Below are positions 45,327 to 55,874 of a stretch of DNA of 64,000 nt, in pieces. The translations under genes were made by a program, and so were the position numbers. Source of the DNA: Micractinium sp. NFX-FRZ (Eukaryota > Chlorophyta > Trebouxiophyceae > Chlorellales > Chlorellaceae); the NCBI GenBank assembly GCA_029339195.1, contig JAPTJF010000100.1, positions 91,114 through 155,113 of the forward strand. Direction: 5' to 3'. The notes under the pieces are model-generated. The model was not told the DNA's origin and ran no database searches. It saw only the letters and a program-made list of their open reading frames with translations. The first letter of the stretch is position 1. Each line of letters begins with the position of its first letter.

Positions 45327-46304
45327 CGCGCTGCCCTTTTGATCGGCGGTTCTTGGTTAAGGCAGTCGCAGCGCGCCCAGGGCGCGAGTGCAATGCGCAG
45401 GGGTGCGCTCTCAAGAGCGCTCCAAAGTGGCCGGGTTCTCACACGACCGCTAGCAGCGTGCAAACGGATCGCCGATCGAAGAAAACAACGAGCCTTCAAG
45501 AAGCGGCGGGGGCAGAAGAGTGAGTCGGAGGGGCCCCTGACCCCAGCTGAGGCCAGGTCGCTCAGCTGTAGACGCAGGCAATGCCTGAGCGGCTGGAAGC
45601 CATACAATTCAACCGTGGCCACGCAACACTATGCCTAGAATTGGGCCATGCCTGCAGTGCATGTGGGAACCCTAGCTTGCTGTCGGCTGCAGCGCCGCCG
45701 CCGCCTGTGCACTCCGCCACCCAACCAGCAAGCACAGTCTCTTGAATCCAGCTCTGTGAAGCTCACAGAATCACATGCGCTTGATGAAAGGAATGCGTAT
45801 GCTGGGCTAGTGAGCATCACACATCCGCTCCAGAAGTGCGTGCGGTCGCAAGCATGGGCGGGCAGGTGGAGGTCGAGCGCCAGCTCCTGAAAGACTAGTT
45901 CATCAGCTTTTATCACACGAGACTGACTTGCTGCCACAACAGGAATGCTGCAAAAGAGTCAGGCGTGCACACCAAGCAAGCCGCCAGTGCCTGCCCGCTG
46001 TTGTGTTGACGCGGCGGCATCTCTTACATGTGGGACCTATTCCTTCCAACGACGCTCCGCTGCCCGGTGTTCGCCCTTGATTGCGCTAATTGCTGATGTA
46101 GGCGTTGGACAGTACCAACGCAAGCCTCCAGCAGGTCAACACGCCACGCGAAGCCAGCCTGGCTGCCTCTCACCTCCCAAACCAACCGATCGCAGCCTGC
46201 CATCGCCCTTCTTCTTCGCTTGTGTTCAATCTTTGCGTTTCCTTGACGCCCCCGAGCTTCTCCTACAGCCAGCGGGCACCCTACCCCTCTCACTGCCAGC
46301 AGTC
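45327..46304. other. Divergent intergenic region
   Basis: Between the molybdate transporter (-) and malate dehydrogenase (+). No coding exon recognised; presumably two promoters and leaders. Confidence 0.45.
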
Positions 46305-49300
46305 ATGTCCAAGGCTCCCAAGACCGTGCTTGTGACCGGTGCCGCAGGTGTGGGCCGACAAACGTGGCCAATGCGCAAGGGTTGACACTCCAACTGCATG
46401 ATCCCCTCGATCCGAGGCGCACCCTGCCCTTCTGCCAAGTCCAGCGCCGCTTGGGAAGGGTCCGCAATGCGCCGATGGAGGAGCGCAGCGGTGGGAGTGG
46501 CCACGCAGGTGTAGCGGCGGCACCGGCGGCGGCGGCAGCGGCGGCAGAGGACTCGCGCTCAGCGGCCCCGCCTCACCTCGCTGCTCATCCCATTTTTTGC
46601 CTGTTGCGTCCACGCTCCCCTTCCCCGCCCCGCAGGCCAGATCGGCTATGCCATCTGCCCCATGATTGCTCGCGGCGCCATGCTGGGCCCCGACCAGCCC
46701 GTCATCCTGCACATGCTCGACATCGAGCCCGCCAAGCAGGCAAGCGGGGAGAGGCGTGGGTGGTGCTGCCTGTGCAGGCAGGCGCCTGCATGTGGGGGGT
46801 TTGCAGTCGCCATGGGCGGGCTGTACCTGGCTGTGTGCATGAGCAGCAGGAGCGAAGGGATCTTATGCACAGCTTGCACAGGTTGCAAGGACTGCGCACC
46901 GAGTGGCGCCACGAGCTGGCGCCCTCTTGACGGGCGCTACCTCGCCATGCAGCCTCCTTTGGTTGCGCTCGCCTCGCCTCCCTGCCCGCCATCAATCAAC
47001 CTCCCTTGCCATCTGCCCTGTCTCTTCCCACGCAAGCGCTGGAGGGCGTGCGCACGGATCTGGGGCTCCTCATTCCACACACAACGTGTCGTGACGGCTG
47101 CATTCCTTCCGTCACCCCCCTGCCCCCCCTGTTCCCCCCACCCCCCTTCAGGCGCTGGAGGGCGTGCGCATGGAGCTGGTGGATGCCGCCTACCCGCTGC
47201 TGGCCGGTGAGTGCATGGAAACGGGGTGCTATATGGATTTCGCCATCGAGTGCATGGCGGGTGATGGCGGGTGATCGACGGTTCTCATGAACGGCTGCAA
47301 GCACATGGCAGGGTTGCACCGTCAACTCACCAGCGATAGTGCGCACGCTGCACCGCAGTTCAACTGTGCGGGCCGTGCAGTCCCTGCACACCTTGCCGCA
47401 CAGCTTCTCACCGCCCGCCCTTCCCACGGTTAGCTACCGCCCCCCCGCAGGCGTGGTTGCCACCACCAGCGCCGAGGAGGCGTGCAAGGGCGTGGACGTG
47501 GCGGTCATGGTGGGCGGCTTCCCCCGCAAGGTGAGGGCCAGTGTTCATCTTACCTCTTTTTGCTGCAAAGTTTGTGAAGACTTGAATGGTGGGAGGCTCC
47601 CCCCCAAAGGTGGGTGGGCAGCAGCACCAGCGGGGGACACACACGTCTCTTGATCTCACAAACTATGCAGCAGCTTTGGTAGGCACACTGCGTGTCCTGT
47701 TGTGCCTGCCCGACCCATCTCCTGCTCGTTGCCTCTCCACAGCCTGGCATGCAGCACAAGCATTTGATGTCCAAAAACGTGGCACCGCCTGTCACTCATC
47801 CTCCACTGCTGGCCCTCCCTCCCCACTCTGCCTTGTCCTGCCAGGCGGGCATGGAGCGCAAGGATGTGATGAGCAAGAACGTGGCCATCTACAAGGCGCA
47901 GGCGTCCGCACTGGAGAAGGGGGCCAACCCCGGCTGCAAGGTGGGGGCGCGGGCAGACGGCCCGCCTCTCTGGGCTGCCACCGCCATGCCGTGCCGCCCT
48001 GGCTCCACGCCATGCTGCGCTGCGCTGCATGTGACAGCGGTGGCCCGCCCCGCCGCACCACCAAAGCGTGCTCATAGCTCGCACACTTCACAACAATGTG
48101 CCGTGCTGACCTGGCTCCACGCTGCGTGCCGTGCTGTGCTGTGACGTGATGTGGCGCAGGTGATTGTGGTGGCCAACCCCGCCAACACCAACTCCCTCAT
48201 CCTCTCTGAGAACGCGCCCTCCATCCCCAAGGGTGAGCAGGATGGCATACTGGCAGGGGCTGTGTCATGAGCAGGGCCTGCCGCCTGCCGCATGGGCCTG
48301 CTGAGCCGCTGGATGCACGCACCCGTCGTACTTCAGAGGGCAAGCCGGCCAGCGGGTGGGGTTGCAGCATGTGCACCCACCCGCTGTGCGGCACCACACC
48401 ACTTGAACCCAGCGCTGCCTTCTTCCCACGTGCTGCCCCTCTGGCCCAGCATTCCCACCTCGTCTTCCCCCGCCTGCATCCTGACCCCTGCTCCCCGCCC
48501 TCGTTCATTTGTGTGTGTCGTGTGCAGAGAACATCACGTGCATGACCCGCCTGGACCACAACCGCGCGCTGGGCCAGCTGAGCGAGCGCAGCGGCGTGCA
48601 CGTGAGCAAGGTGAAGAACGTCATCATCTGGGGCAACCACTCCTCCACCCAGGTGAGCTGGGGGCCCAAGCAGTACCGGTGTGAGGGTGTTGGTACTGCA
48701 AGCTGTGGGTCACCTGGGGCCACCACTCCTCCACCCAGGTGAGGGTACGAGCAGCATATGCGATAGAGGCGGTTCAAGTGTGTTAGGGTGCGCGTCAGCG
48801 GGGTGAAGAACTTCATCAGATATCATGTGTGGGCAATCGCTATCAGACCTGAAAGGCGCTGGCTGCATGCTGGGTTCTCTCCACCACTCCGGCTGCATGC
48901 TGGGTTCTCTCCACCACTCCGGCACTCTCCTCACCCCTTGGCCTACATGCCACCACCATCCACGCCACTTCCCCACCCCACCCGCAACCAGCAACAACAC
49001 TAATCCTGCGTCCTCCCCCTCCTTCCTTCGCAGTACCCCGACGTCAACCACGCCACCATCGACGGCAAGCCCGCCCGCGAGGTGATTGGCGACGACACCT
49101 ACCTGGACGGCGACTTTGTGACGTGCGTGCAGCAGCGCGGCGCCGCCATCATCAAGGTGCGTGTGCGGCGGCAGGCCGGGGCCCTTGCTTGAAGGGCTCC
49201 CGCACCAAACAGGGAGGGATGAAGACAGCAGCTAAATAATGAGGTTGGTTTGAGTTCAGTTTTGTGAGTGGGGGACCCGCGATGCCCCACATGGTCGGCG

Positions 49301-50732
49301 AGTTGGGTGCCTCTGTGCGGCAGCGCGGCGCGCCCGTTATCATGTTGTTGCCAGAATGGTGACAGAATGATGAATGCATGAAGAGGGGCGGGCTGTGTTG
49401 TCGCGGGGGCATGCACCCAACAAGCAAAGTGAACCCACGGTTTGCGAGTGTGCCCTTGGGTCCAGCTGGGGCGCACCCGCCCCCCCACCATTCTTCCCTC
49501 CCTGCCTTCCCGGGATGTGTGAAATCATCCCACCTCCACCATCATTTGGCCGACTTGCGCTGGCTTACCTTCCTCCCACTCCGCCCCCACTCACGTTGCA
49601 GGCGCGCGGCCTGAGCTCCGCCCTCTCCGCCGCCTCCTCCGCCTGCGACCACATCCGCGACTGGGTGCTGGGCACGCCAGGTACGCAGTGTGTCGCTTGG
49701 CGCTTCTAGCGGCGGCGCCCCCTCCCCTCCCAAGGCATCCCGCTGTCCTGTGCTCCCATGATCCACTCGTGCAGAGGGGGTACCTAGGCGTCAAAAGGGC
49801 ATGCGCAGCCTCTCGGCGCCTGCTCCCCTCCCTTCCTCCTACCCATCCTGCTGCCCTGTGCTCCCATGCTCCACTCGTGCTGCAGGGGGCACCTGCTGTG
49901 TCTATGGGTGTGCACAGCGACGGCCTTCATGGCTCCCCCCTTTCTCATCCTGCTGCCCTGTGCCCCCATGCTCCACTCATGCTGCAGAGGGCACGTATGT
50001 GTCTATGGGCGTGTACAGCGACGGCAGCTACGGCGCCCCCAAGGACATTGTCTACTCGTTCCCCGTCACCTGCAAGGACGGCAAGTGGAGCATCGTGCAG
50101 GTGGGTGCTGGAGAGAGGGAGCAGGGAGGTTTCTGGGGTCGGGACGGACATGTGGGGCGTGGGATTCGGGCTGTCAGGTCAGGCTGTGGGTAGGTGCCCT
50201 TACTCCGGATTATCAAGCGGCATGATGACAAGGACACAGGCCTTGACTTGTTGCCTGCCTGCCTGCCCGCCCGCCCGCCTGCATCTTCCCCTCCACTCTC
50301 CTCATGCGCCCGCGGCGGCTACTCTGGTGTTTTGCCTGCCGTCCTCAGCCTCCCACCTGCACCGCTCAAACCCCAGAGACCCCAGCACTTCTCATCCCCT
50401 GGCTCCTAGCCCTCTCCATGGAGGTGGCCACAATGGGGCTTGTTCTGAGCAGTGATCATTTAAGAGGCATCTGCCACCAGGATCGGTGCCCGACCGTGCT
50501 CTCATTCATCTGTTTTCCATTTCTTTGTGTGTGCAGGGCCTTGCATTGACAAGGCGTCCGCCGCCAAGATGAAGTCAATTGGTTGTGGTGCACTCTGATC
50601 TGACAGATTTCTATATATATTTGTGTGCAGGGCCTGTCCATCGACGATGCGTCCGCTGCCAAGATGAAGGCGACCGGCGAGGAGCTGGTGGAGGAGAAGG
50701 CGCTGGCCATGGAGTGCCTGGCTGACGCGTAA
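46305..50732 (+). CDS. MDH: NAD-dependent malate dehydrogenase, cytosolic type
   Basis: Model: 46305-46347, 46636-46739, 47152-47206, 47451-47530, 47845-47940, 48160-48232, 48528-48652, 49034-49156, 49602-49680, 49988-50100, 50631-50732; 330 residues, the normal length of cytosolic MDH, which interconverts malate and oxaloacetate. It shows the NAD-binding [10 protein letters not shown] (12-21), [29 protein letters not shown] (substrate loop with both Arg), [19 protein letters not shown] with catalytic Asp160, and [12 protein letters not shown] with catalytic His188. No plastid or mitochondrial extension precedes [10 protein letters not shown]. Intron 2 has a GC donor (CAG|GCAAGC). Most introns carry a degraded copy of a neighbouring exon edge, listed separately; these were excluded because using them would break the frame or the conserved protein. 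Confidence 0.97.
47034..47066 (+). repeat. MDH echo: start of exon 3
   Basis: GCGCTGGAGGGCGTGCGCA, then diverging, 118 bases before the true exon 3, where the same sequence encodes ALEGVRMEL. The acceptor is degraded from CAG to CAA. Confidence 0.9.
47585..47617 (+). repeat. MDH echo: end of exon 4
   Basis: AATGGTGGGAGGCTCC, then CCCCCAAAGGTGGG, in intron 4 copies ATGGTGGGCGGCTTCCCCC...AAGGTGAG at the end of exon 4, donor included. Confidence 0.85.
47750..47783 (+). repeat. MDH echo: start of exon 5
   Basis: CAGCCTGGCATGCAGCACAAG, continuing to AACGTGGC, copies the acceptor and first ~33 bases of exon 5 ([13 protein letters not shown]) with about eight substitutions. Lies 95 bases upstream of the true exon. 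Confidence 0.9.
48027..48062 (+). repeat. MDH echo: start of exon 6 (degraded)
   Basis: GCATGTGACAGCGGTGGCCC, then CCGCC-CACCA, parallels GCAGGTGATTGTGGTGGCCA at the exon 6 acceptor. Confidence 0.6.
48711..48745 (+). repeat. MDH echo: end of exon 7, with donor
   Basis: GGGGCCACCACTCCTCCACC, followed by CAGGTGAG, repeats the exon 7 3' end (WGNHSSTQ) and its donor 90 bases downstream. Confidence 0.95.
48788..48832 (+). repeat. MDH echo: second copy of an exon 7 segment
   Basis: GGGTGAAGAACTTCATCAGA and flanks match AAGGTGAAGAACGTCATCATC in exon 7 (VKNVII). With the preceding echo, this places two pieces of exon 7 in intron 7. Confidence 0.75.
48855..48920. repeat. Tandem duplicate in MDH intron 7
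   Basis: Two exact head-to-tail copies of a ~33 base unit beginning GGCTGCATGCTGGGTTCTCT. Confidence 0.95.
49301..49350 (+). repeat. MDH echo: end of exon 8
   Basis: GTGCGGCAGCGCGGCGCGCC, then GTTATCAT, parallels GTGCAGCAGCGCGGCGCCGCC-ATCATC at the end of exon 8 (VQQRGAAII). Confidence 0.8.
49740..49935 (+). repeat. MDH echoes: two extra copies of the exon 10 acceptor edge
   Basis: Two copies at about 49740-49800 and 49845-49935 precede the true exon 10 at 49988. All share CCCATGCTCCACTCGTGCTG and CAG-GGGGCAC; the second also shares TGTCTATGGGTGTGCACAGC with the exon (VSMGVYSDG). Confidence 0.93.
50522..50575 (+). repeat. MDH echo: start of exon 11
   Basis: TTTGTGTGTGCAGGGCCTTG, then CATTGACAAGGCGTCCGCCG and CCAAGATGAAG, copies the acceptor and first ~40 bases of the last exon ([13 protein letters not shown]). 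An intact CAG acceptor makes it a usable decoy; using it would bring in extra sequence. Confidence 0.95.
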
Positions 50733-51416
50733 CTGACGCGTTGACCGGCGGGCGGGGCGGCGGGCGGCGTGTTGCTGGTGCAGAGGACCCGGCTGGCTCA
50801 CGGGTTGGCTGTGCGTGGCAACAGCGGCGATGAGGACTTTAGCATGCATGTGTTTCACTGCGTGCTACCTTGGCACCCTTCAGCTGAAGCCCTCGCCCGG
50901 CGTGCGCAGTGTCGCAGCGCCGCATTTTTGCACCCTGATTCCCTCTCCCAAATGTGCACTTCGTGTGCGCCGCAATTTTTTTGCGCTTCGCCTGTGGATA
51001 ACACCTTCGCTCAGCAGTGAGAATCGGTCAGCAACAGGAGGCAAACGGAACGGGGTCGCTGCGGTGTGTCTGTAGCGGCGCCGGCGGGACTGCAGAGAGC
51101 GAGCGCGCCGGCGGCAGGCAGCACCATGCCCAGCTGCGGCCTGCGCAACCTCTCCGGCCCTGCAACAGCATTTGAAGGTGTGGGAACGCCATTAGGAGGC
51201 TGCATGAAGGCGCGACAGGCCGTAATGGCCCGCCCCATGCTGCTGCCTGGGTCAGGTACAGGTAGACTGCAGGGTAGCCTTCCTCCCTGAGGTGCAACCT
51301 TCCCCGACGCGTTGTAGCGGCCTTCTTATACTCGCGGTCGCGCCATCTCTTCTTCACCTTTATCCGAGGCTCTCTCGGCTTGCCGCTCTCCCTCTCCCAC
51401 CCGCCCTCGGAACACT
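50733..51416. other. Intergenic between MDH and the Ala-rich gene
   Basis: No coding exon recognised. A TATA-like TTATAC lies at about 51326, ~90 bases before the next ATG. Confidence 0.45.
51326..51331 (+). promoter_or_regulatory. TATA-like element
   Basis: TTATAC in a GC-rich flank, ~90 bases upstream of the three-module gene's ATG. Tentative. Confidence 0.25.
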
Positions 51417-54400
51417 ATGGCGCCCCGCGTTGCCAGCCTATTTGCGCTGGCGCTGCTGCTGTGCAGCGCCGCGGCCAGCAACAACGGTGCGTGGAGTAAG
51501 GGTGCAAGCGGGTCCAAGGCGTAGGGTTCAGCCTGGGGCCCTGGGAGGTGGGCGGGCTTGGGTCGGTGAGTAGGCGGCGGCAGGACAGTCCGAGGCCGCC
51601 GGCTGTTTCGCCCGTTGCACCTCTCTGCCCCCTCCCTGCAATGCTGTATGCATGCAGGTCACTATCAGTCGATCACGGGTCTTCCCAGATGTGCATATGC
51701 CTCGGCAACGTGCACCCCCTCCTGCCCGCCGATCGCCTCCCCGCTGCCTCCAACCCGACCTCCTCATGCAGGCCCCCTGAATTCTTCGAAGGGCGGGCGC
51801 AAGCTCCTGCAGGCCTCCTCTGCCACCGCCTCGGCTCAGGCGATGGCGCAGGCTCAGGTGGGCATCTGGTGGGCTCAGGAACCACTCGGCGCTGCCCCCA
51901 CCCCACCTGCCTCATATCGCAGACGCCCGGTCTCCGCCCATACACATCCTTACCTTATCCCCCCGCCCCCATGCGTTGCAGCCACTTGCCAGTGTTCCCT
52001 AATCTGCACAGCAGCTCAGAATCCACTCCTGCCCCTCTTCTTTTTTCTTGCAGAGCCTGACCCAGCAGATCTGCCAGAGCCCCCAGGCCGCCGCCTCCGC
52101 CCTGGCCCAGGCCGCCGCCAGCGCCCAGGGTGGTGGCGCTGCCTCTGCCGACGCTCAGGCCGCCGCCATGGCCATCACCCAGGCCTGCTCCCAGTGCCCC
52201 CAGGCCCTCTCCACCGCCCTGGCACGTGAGTGGGGCTCGGTTCTTGTGTGGGTAGGGAAGAAGAAGAAGATTACAGCCCGAGGGCGTGGGGTGAAGCCCA
52301 AGGCACCAGTCAGCTACCAGGTCTGGGTAGGGCTGCCGCTGCCAGCAGTGCCGCTGGATTTTCAGGGGAGAGGAAAGGTCAGCGGGTTTGCTCCAATTGC
52401 TTTTCAGCCAACCACTGAACCACTACTGCTCCTGCCTGCCTGCCTGCCTGTTTCCTCGGCCTGCTCCCTTGCAGAGGCCGATGCTTCTGCTTCTGCCCAG
52501 GGCGGCGGCGCCTCTCAGGCCCTCGCCAGCGCCGTCGCTTCTGCCCAGGCCAGCGCCCAGCTGCCCTCACAGTGCGTGCCCCAGAGCCTGGCCCAGGCCG
52601 CCGCCTCCGCCCAGGCCACCGCTGGAGCCCAGGGTGGGTGGGTGGGCGGGTCGTGAAAGGATGCTGGGTGGGCTGGCTGGCTTGGTGGTCTTGTGGATAG
52701 CAGCGGGCGGCGCACCACCGGCTTTGGGGGTTGTGGCAGTGACTGACTGGGGGAGATGACTGAGCGACGCATGAGCCGGCGGGCGGGGGGGCGGGCAATA
52801 TCCTCACAGCTGGAGACAGCCCTAATGGCCTTCGGCTGACTGGCACAGCCAGCCTTGTTGGTAAAGGGTGCAACAAGCCAATCCCTCTTCACCAATCCCT
52901 CTTTACATTTACCCTCAGCCGCCCTTACTGAGCTATACTGACATCCCTGGTGACTGCCTGCAGGTGGCGGCGGTGGTGGTGCTAGCGGTGCCGGCAGCCA
53001 GGCGCAGGCATCTGCAACTGCAACCGCCCAGGTGCGGCCACGCGACTGCCTGCGCCCACCTGCCAGCTGGCGGCGCGTGCATGAGAGGGCCAAGCACAAC
53101 AGCTCACAACAACATAAGCTGAATGTTCTCTGCCCAAGCGAACCACTGCCCTTCCACTCCCTCATGCACACCAAACTTGGATTGCCATCCCGCCCCTCCG
53201 CCCCTGCCCTCCCCCGCTGCAGTCCCTGACCCAGCAGATCTGCAACAGCCCCCAGGCCGCCGCCTCCGCCCTGGCCGAGGCCGCCGCCAGCGCCCAGGGT
53301 GGTGCCGCCTCTGCCTCCGCCCAGGCCGCCGCCCAGGCCATTGCCGCGGCCTGCAACCAGTGCCCCCAGGCCCTGTCCTCCGCCCTCGCGGGTAGGTTGG
53401 GATTTGGCGCAGTTGTGGGACGCTCTCCTGGGGACCCTGCACTTGTGAAGCAGGCTGTGTGAGGACTCATCTTGCTTCCTGACTGCCGGGTGCTGGAGCC
53501 AGGCAGCCTGGGTGCCGCCATGCAGCGCACCGTGTTCCAAGGCCTGCCCCTGCTGCTGCTGGGGCCGGCCAGGGCTGGACTCGGTTTGGCTAGGCAGGCA
53601 GGTGCTGAGCACGCAAGCGGGGAGGTCATTGCTTTGCTGGCCACCCACCACTCGCATCACACGCATTGTTGATCCCGCCTGCCTGCCCGCTCCCCCTTGC
53701 CCTGCAGAGGCCCAGGCCTCCGCCCAGGCCCAGGGCGGTGCCCAGGGCGGCGCCGCCCAGGCGCTGGCCAGCGCTGTTGCCTCTGCTCAGGCCGGCGGAG
53801 CCCTCCCCCAGCAGTGCGTGCCCCAGCCCCTGCAGCAGGCCGCCCAGGCCTCTGCCCAGGCCACCGCCACCTCCCAGTCCATGGGTGAGTGGCGCAGTGT
53901 GTGCAGCGCGTGCGTGCGCGTGTGTGGTTGGAAACCGCGGGCATGGATGGGTAGAGAGGCAGCGGAGGGCAGAGTGGAGAGCGTGCCATCTGGTTGCTGA
54001 AGGGGTCCCATGTTGTCACCCTCACAGGCACGCCTCGGCACGCCTGCTAGCGTGACCCAGCGCACAAGTTGTGGCCTCTGCATGGTTCTGTCCCCTCAAA
54101 CTCCCACACCCAACCCTTCTGCCGGGCCCGCCCCACTATCATCTCCGCAGGTGGCCAGGCCTCCTCCCAGGCCGCCGCTCAGGCCACCTCTACCGGCGGC
54201 CAGGCTACCTCCACCGCCCAGGCCACCGCGACTGCACAGGTGAAACCCTCTGTGCTGGGCTTGGGTCGACCCGTCGTGGCTGCCTGTGCCTGCCTACCTG
54301 CCTGCCTGGCCCTTGGTTGGCTGCTGGCACACCCTCCTCATGTGCCTGTGACCACCCTGCCCCACCTGCCCTCCCGCCTCCCCGTGTCCGCACGTCTCCC

Positions 54401-55046
54401 CCGATCCAAAGCGTGTGCAAACAACCACAGTGCTAGAGTCAGGGTTGCTCCTGTTCACGTTGATCGCCTTATCTCTCTTACACCTTCCCCACTCCCACCC
54501 CCACAGTCCCTGGTCCAGAACATTTGCAACAGCCCCCAGGCCGCCGCCTCCGCCCTGGCCCAGGCCGCCGCCAGCGCCCAGGGTGGCGCCGCCACTGCTG
54601 ACGCTCAGGCCGCCGCCATGGCCATCGCTCAGGCCTGCAACCAGTGCCCCCAGGCCCTCTCCACCGCCCTGGCACGTGAGTGGGGGTCTGCAGTTGTGGG
54701 TGGGATGCGGTGAGTCCACGAGGGGGCAGCCAGCCGTCTGGAGTGCACAGAATGGGGAGCAGCAAGCTCTCCTGCCGACTGCACAAGCACGCCTGCCGCC
54801 AGCCCTGTCGCAGCTGGCACGACCCGTCACCCCGCCTGCCTGACCTCCCTCCACGCCTCCTGCTCCTCTGCAGAGGCTGAAGCTCAGGCGTCCGCTCAGG
54901 GCGGTGGTGCCGCCCAGGCCCTCGCCTCCGCTGTTGCCTCGGCTCAATCGGGCAGCGCCCTGCCCTCACAGTGCGTGCCTCAGAGCCTGGCCCAGGCCGC
55001 CGCCTCCGCCCAGGCCACCGCCGGTGCCGGCGCCGGTCGCAAGTGA
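51417..55046 (+). CDS. Secreted Ala/Gln/Ser-rich modular protein, three modules
   Basis: Model: 51417-51486, 51772-51857, 52054-52225, 52475-52633, 52964-53031, 53223-53391, 53708-53884, 54151-54239, 54507-54675, 54874-55046; 443 residues. Signal peptide SLFALALLLCSAAAS, then GGRKLLQ. Three complete modules, each on two exons: half 1 SLTQQICQSPQAAASALAQ ... CSQC or CNQC-PQALS-AL, half 2 ALASAVASAQ ... LP.QCVPQ. Linker exons rich in Gly, then Thr/Gln, separate the modules. Exon 1 is almost identical in length and sequence to that of the minus-strand three-module gene at 26626-30097, so the two are recent relatives despite ~21 kb and five unrelated genes between them. Ends in GRK. Silk-like composition; no enzyme motif. 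Confidence 0.87.
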
Positions 55047-55874
55047 GGAATTCCAAACAACCAAGAGGCCTGCCTCTGCACCCCCAAAGCTACGGCCAGC
55101 AGCTGCCAGCCAAGTGGCGGGTTCTATGTTCTGTTCATGAGATGCACTGCGCCTCACCTGCGCACCAAGCTCACCCCCACACTCCACCCCCAAGCCAGCA
55201 CGCCACCCGCAAGTGCGCCCGTCCCCCATGCATATAGAGACGTACTGCTGGCATTCCCACGATGCGCACCTCTCATGGCCCTGACCCCAATGAACAGCCT
55301 GCCTGAACGTGCGGCATGGACCCTAGAGATGCCGCCTGCCCCCCCCCTTGTTTGTCAGATTGACCTGCCATGTGTAAGAACTTGGTGAACTCAATTGTGA
55401 CAACAACAAGAACAACAACACACCAAACAGGCAGCCAACCGCCGACCAGCCAGTACTGCAGCGCTGCAGGCGGCGATCTCGCAGCAGCGCCCAGCAGCGC
55501 TGTGGCGTTGGAGCTGTTTGCCTGGAGGCAGCCTGCCAGCGCTGCAGCCGCAGACGCCAGCGCTGGAAGCGGTTGTGCGGTGGTTGTGGCAGCGGCTGCC
55601 TGCACACCGGCGGCCTCCAACCACCGCCAGCAGCTTCGCCAGAGGGCGGTTGGCAGCGCCCAGCAACTCTCCCCACCCACCGCAGCCTGCAGGCAGCCAG
55701 TGCTTTCGCACAGGGATGTGTTCCCCGGTGCTGTATCAGGGGAGACAAGCCCCCTGTTTTCGTGTTGCGTGGTTACTACCAGACCAGACCCCCATGCCGC
55801 CGCATCGGTCACAGCAAGGGGCGGCCGCAGCCGCTGCCAACAGCGCTGCAGTTGTTTGCTTGCCTGTCCCTTCT
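55047..55874. other. Intergenic / possible 5' extension of the next gene
   Basis: Contains the 3' flank of the Ala-rich gene. From about 55518 the frame of the following small gene is open, so an N-terminal extension is possible but has no conserved feature. Confidence 0.4.
55373..55377 (+). terminator. Candidate polyadenylation signal, three-module Ala-rich gene
   Basis: TGTAA ~325 bases past the stop. Confidence 0.45.

Noticed and set aside
47034..50575. Exon echoes in MDH as alternative mutually exclusive exons
   Set aside because: Most copies are partial, lack one splice site or would break the frame or key residues. They look like decaying duplicates rather than maintained alternative exons, though RNA data could show occasional use.
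55273..55812. Minus-strand open frame of ~180 codons with a hydrophobic stretch (WLPVWCVVVLVVVTIEF) and an NSSNAT sequon
   Set aside because: No family resemblance, overlaps the 3' flank of one plus-strand gene and the leader of another, and has no partner exon. Long chance ORFs are common in such GC-rich DNA. Kept as a weak possibility only.
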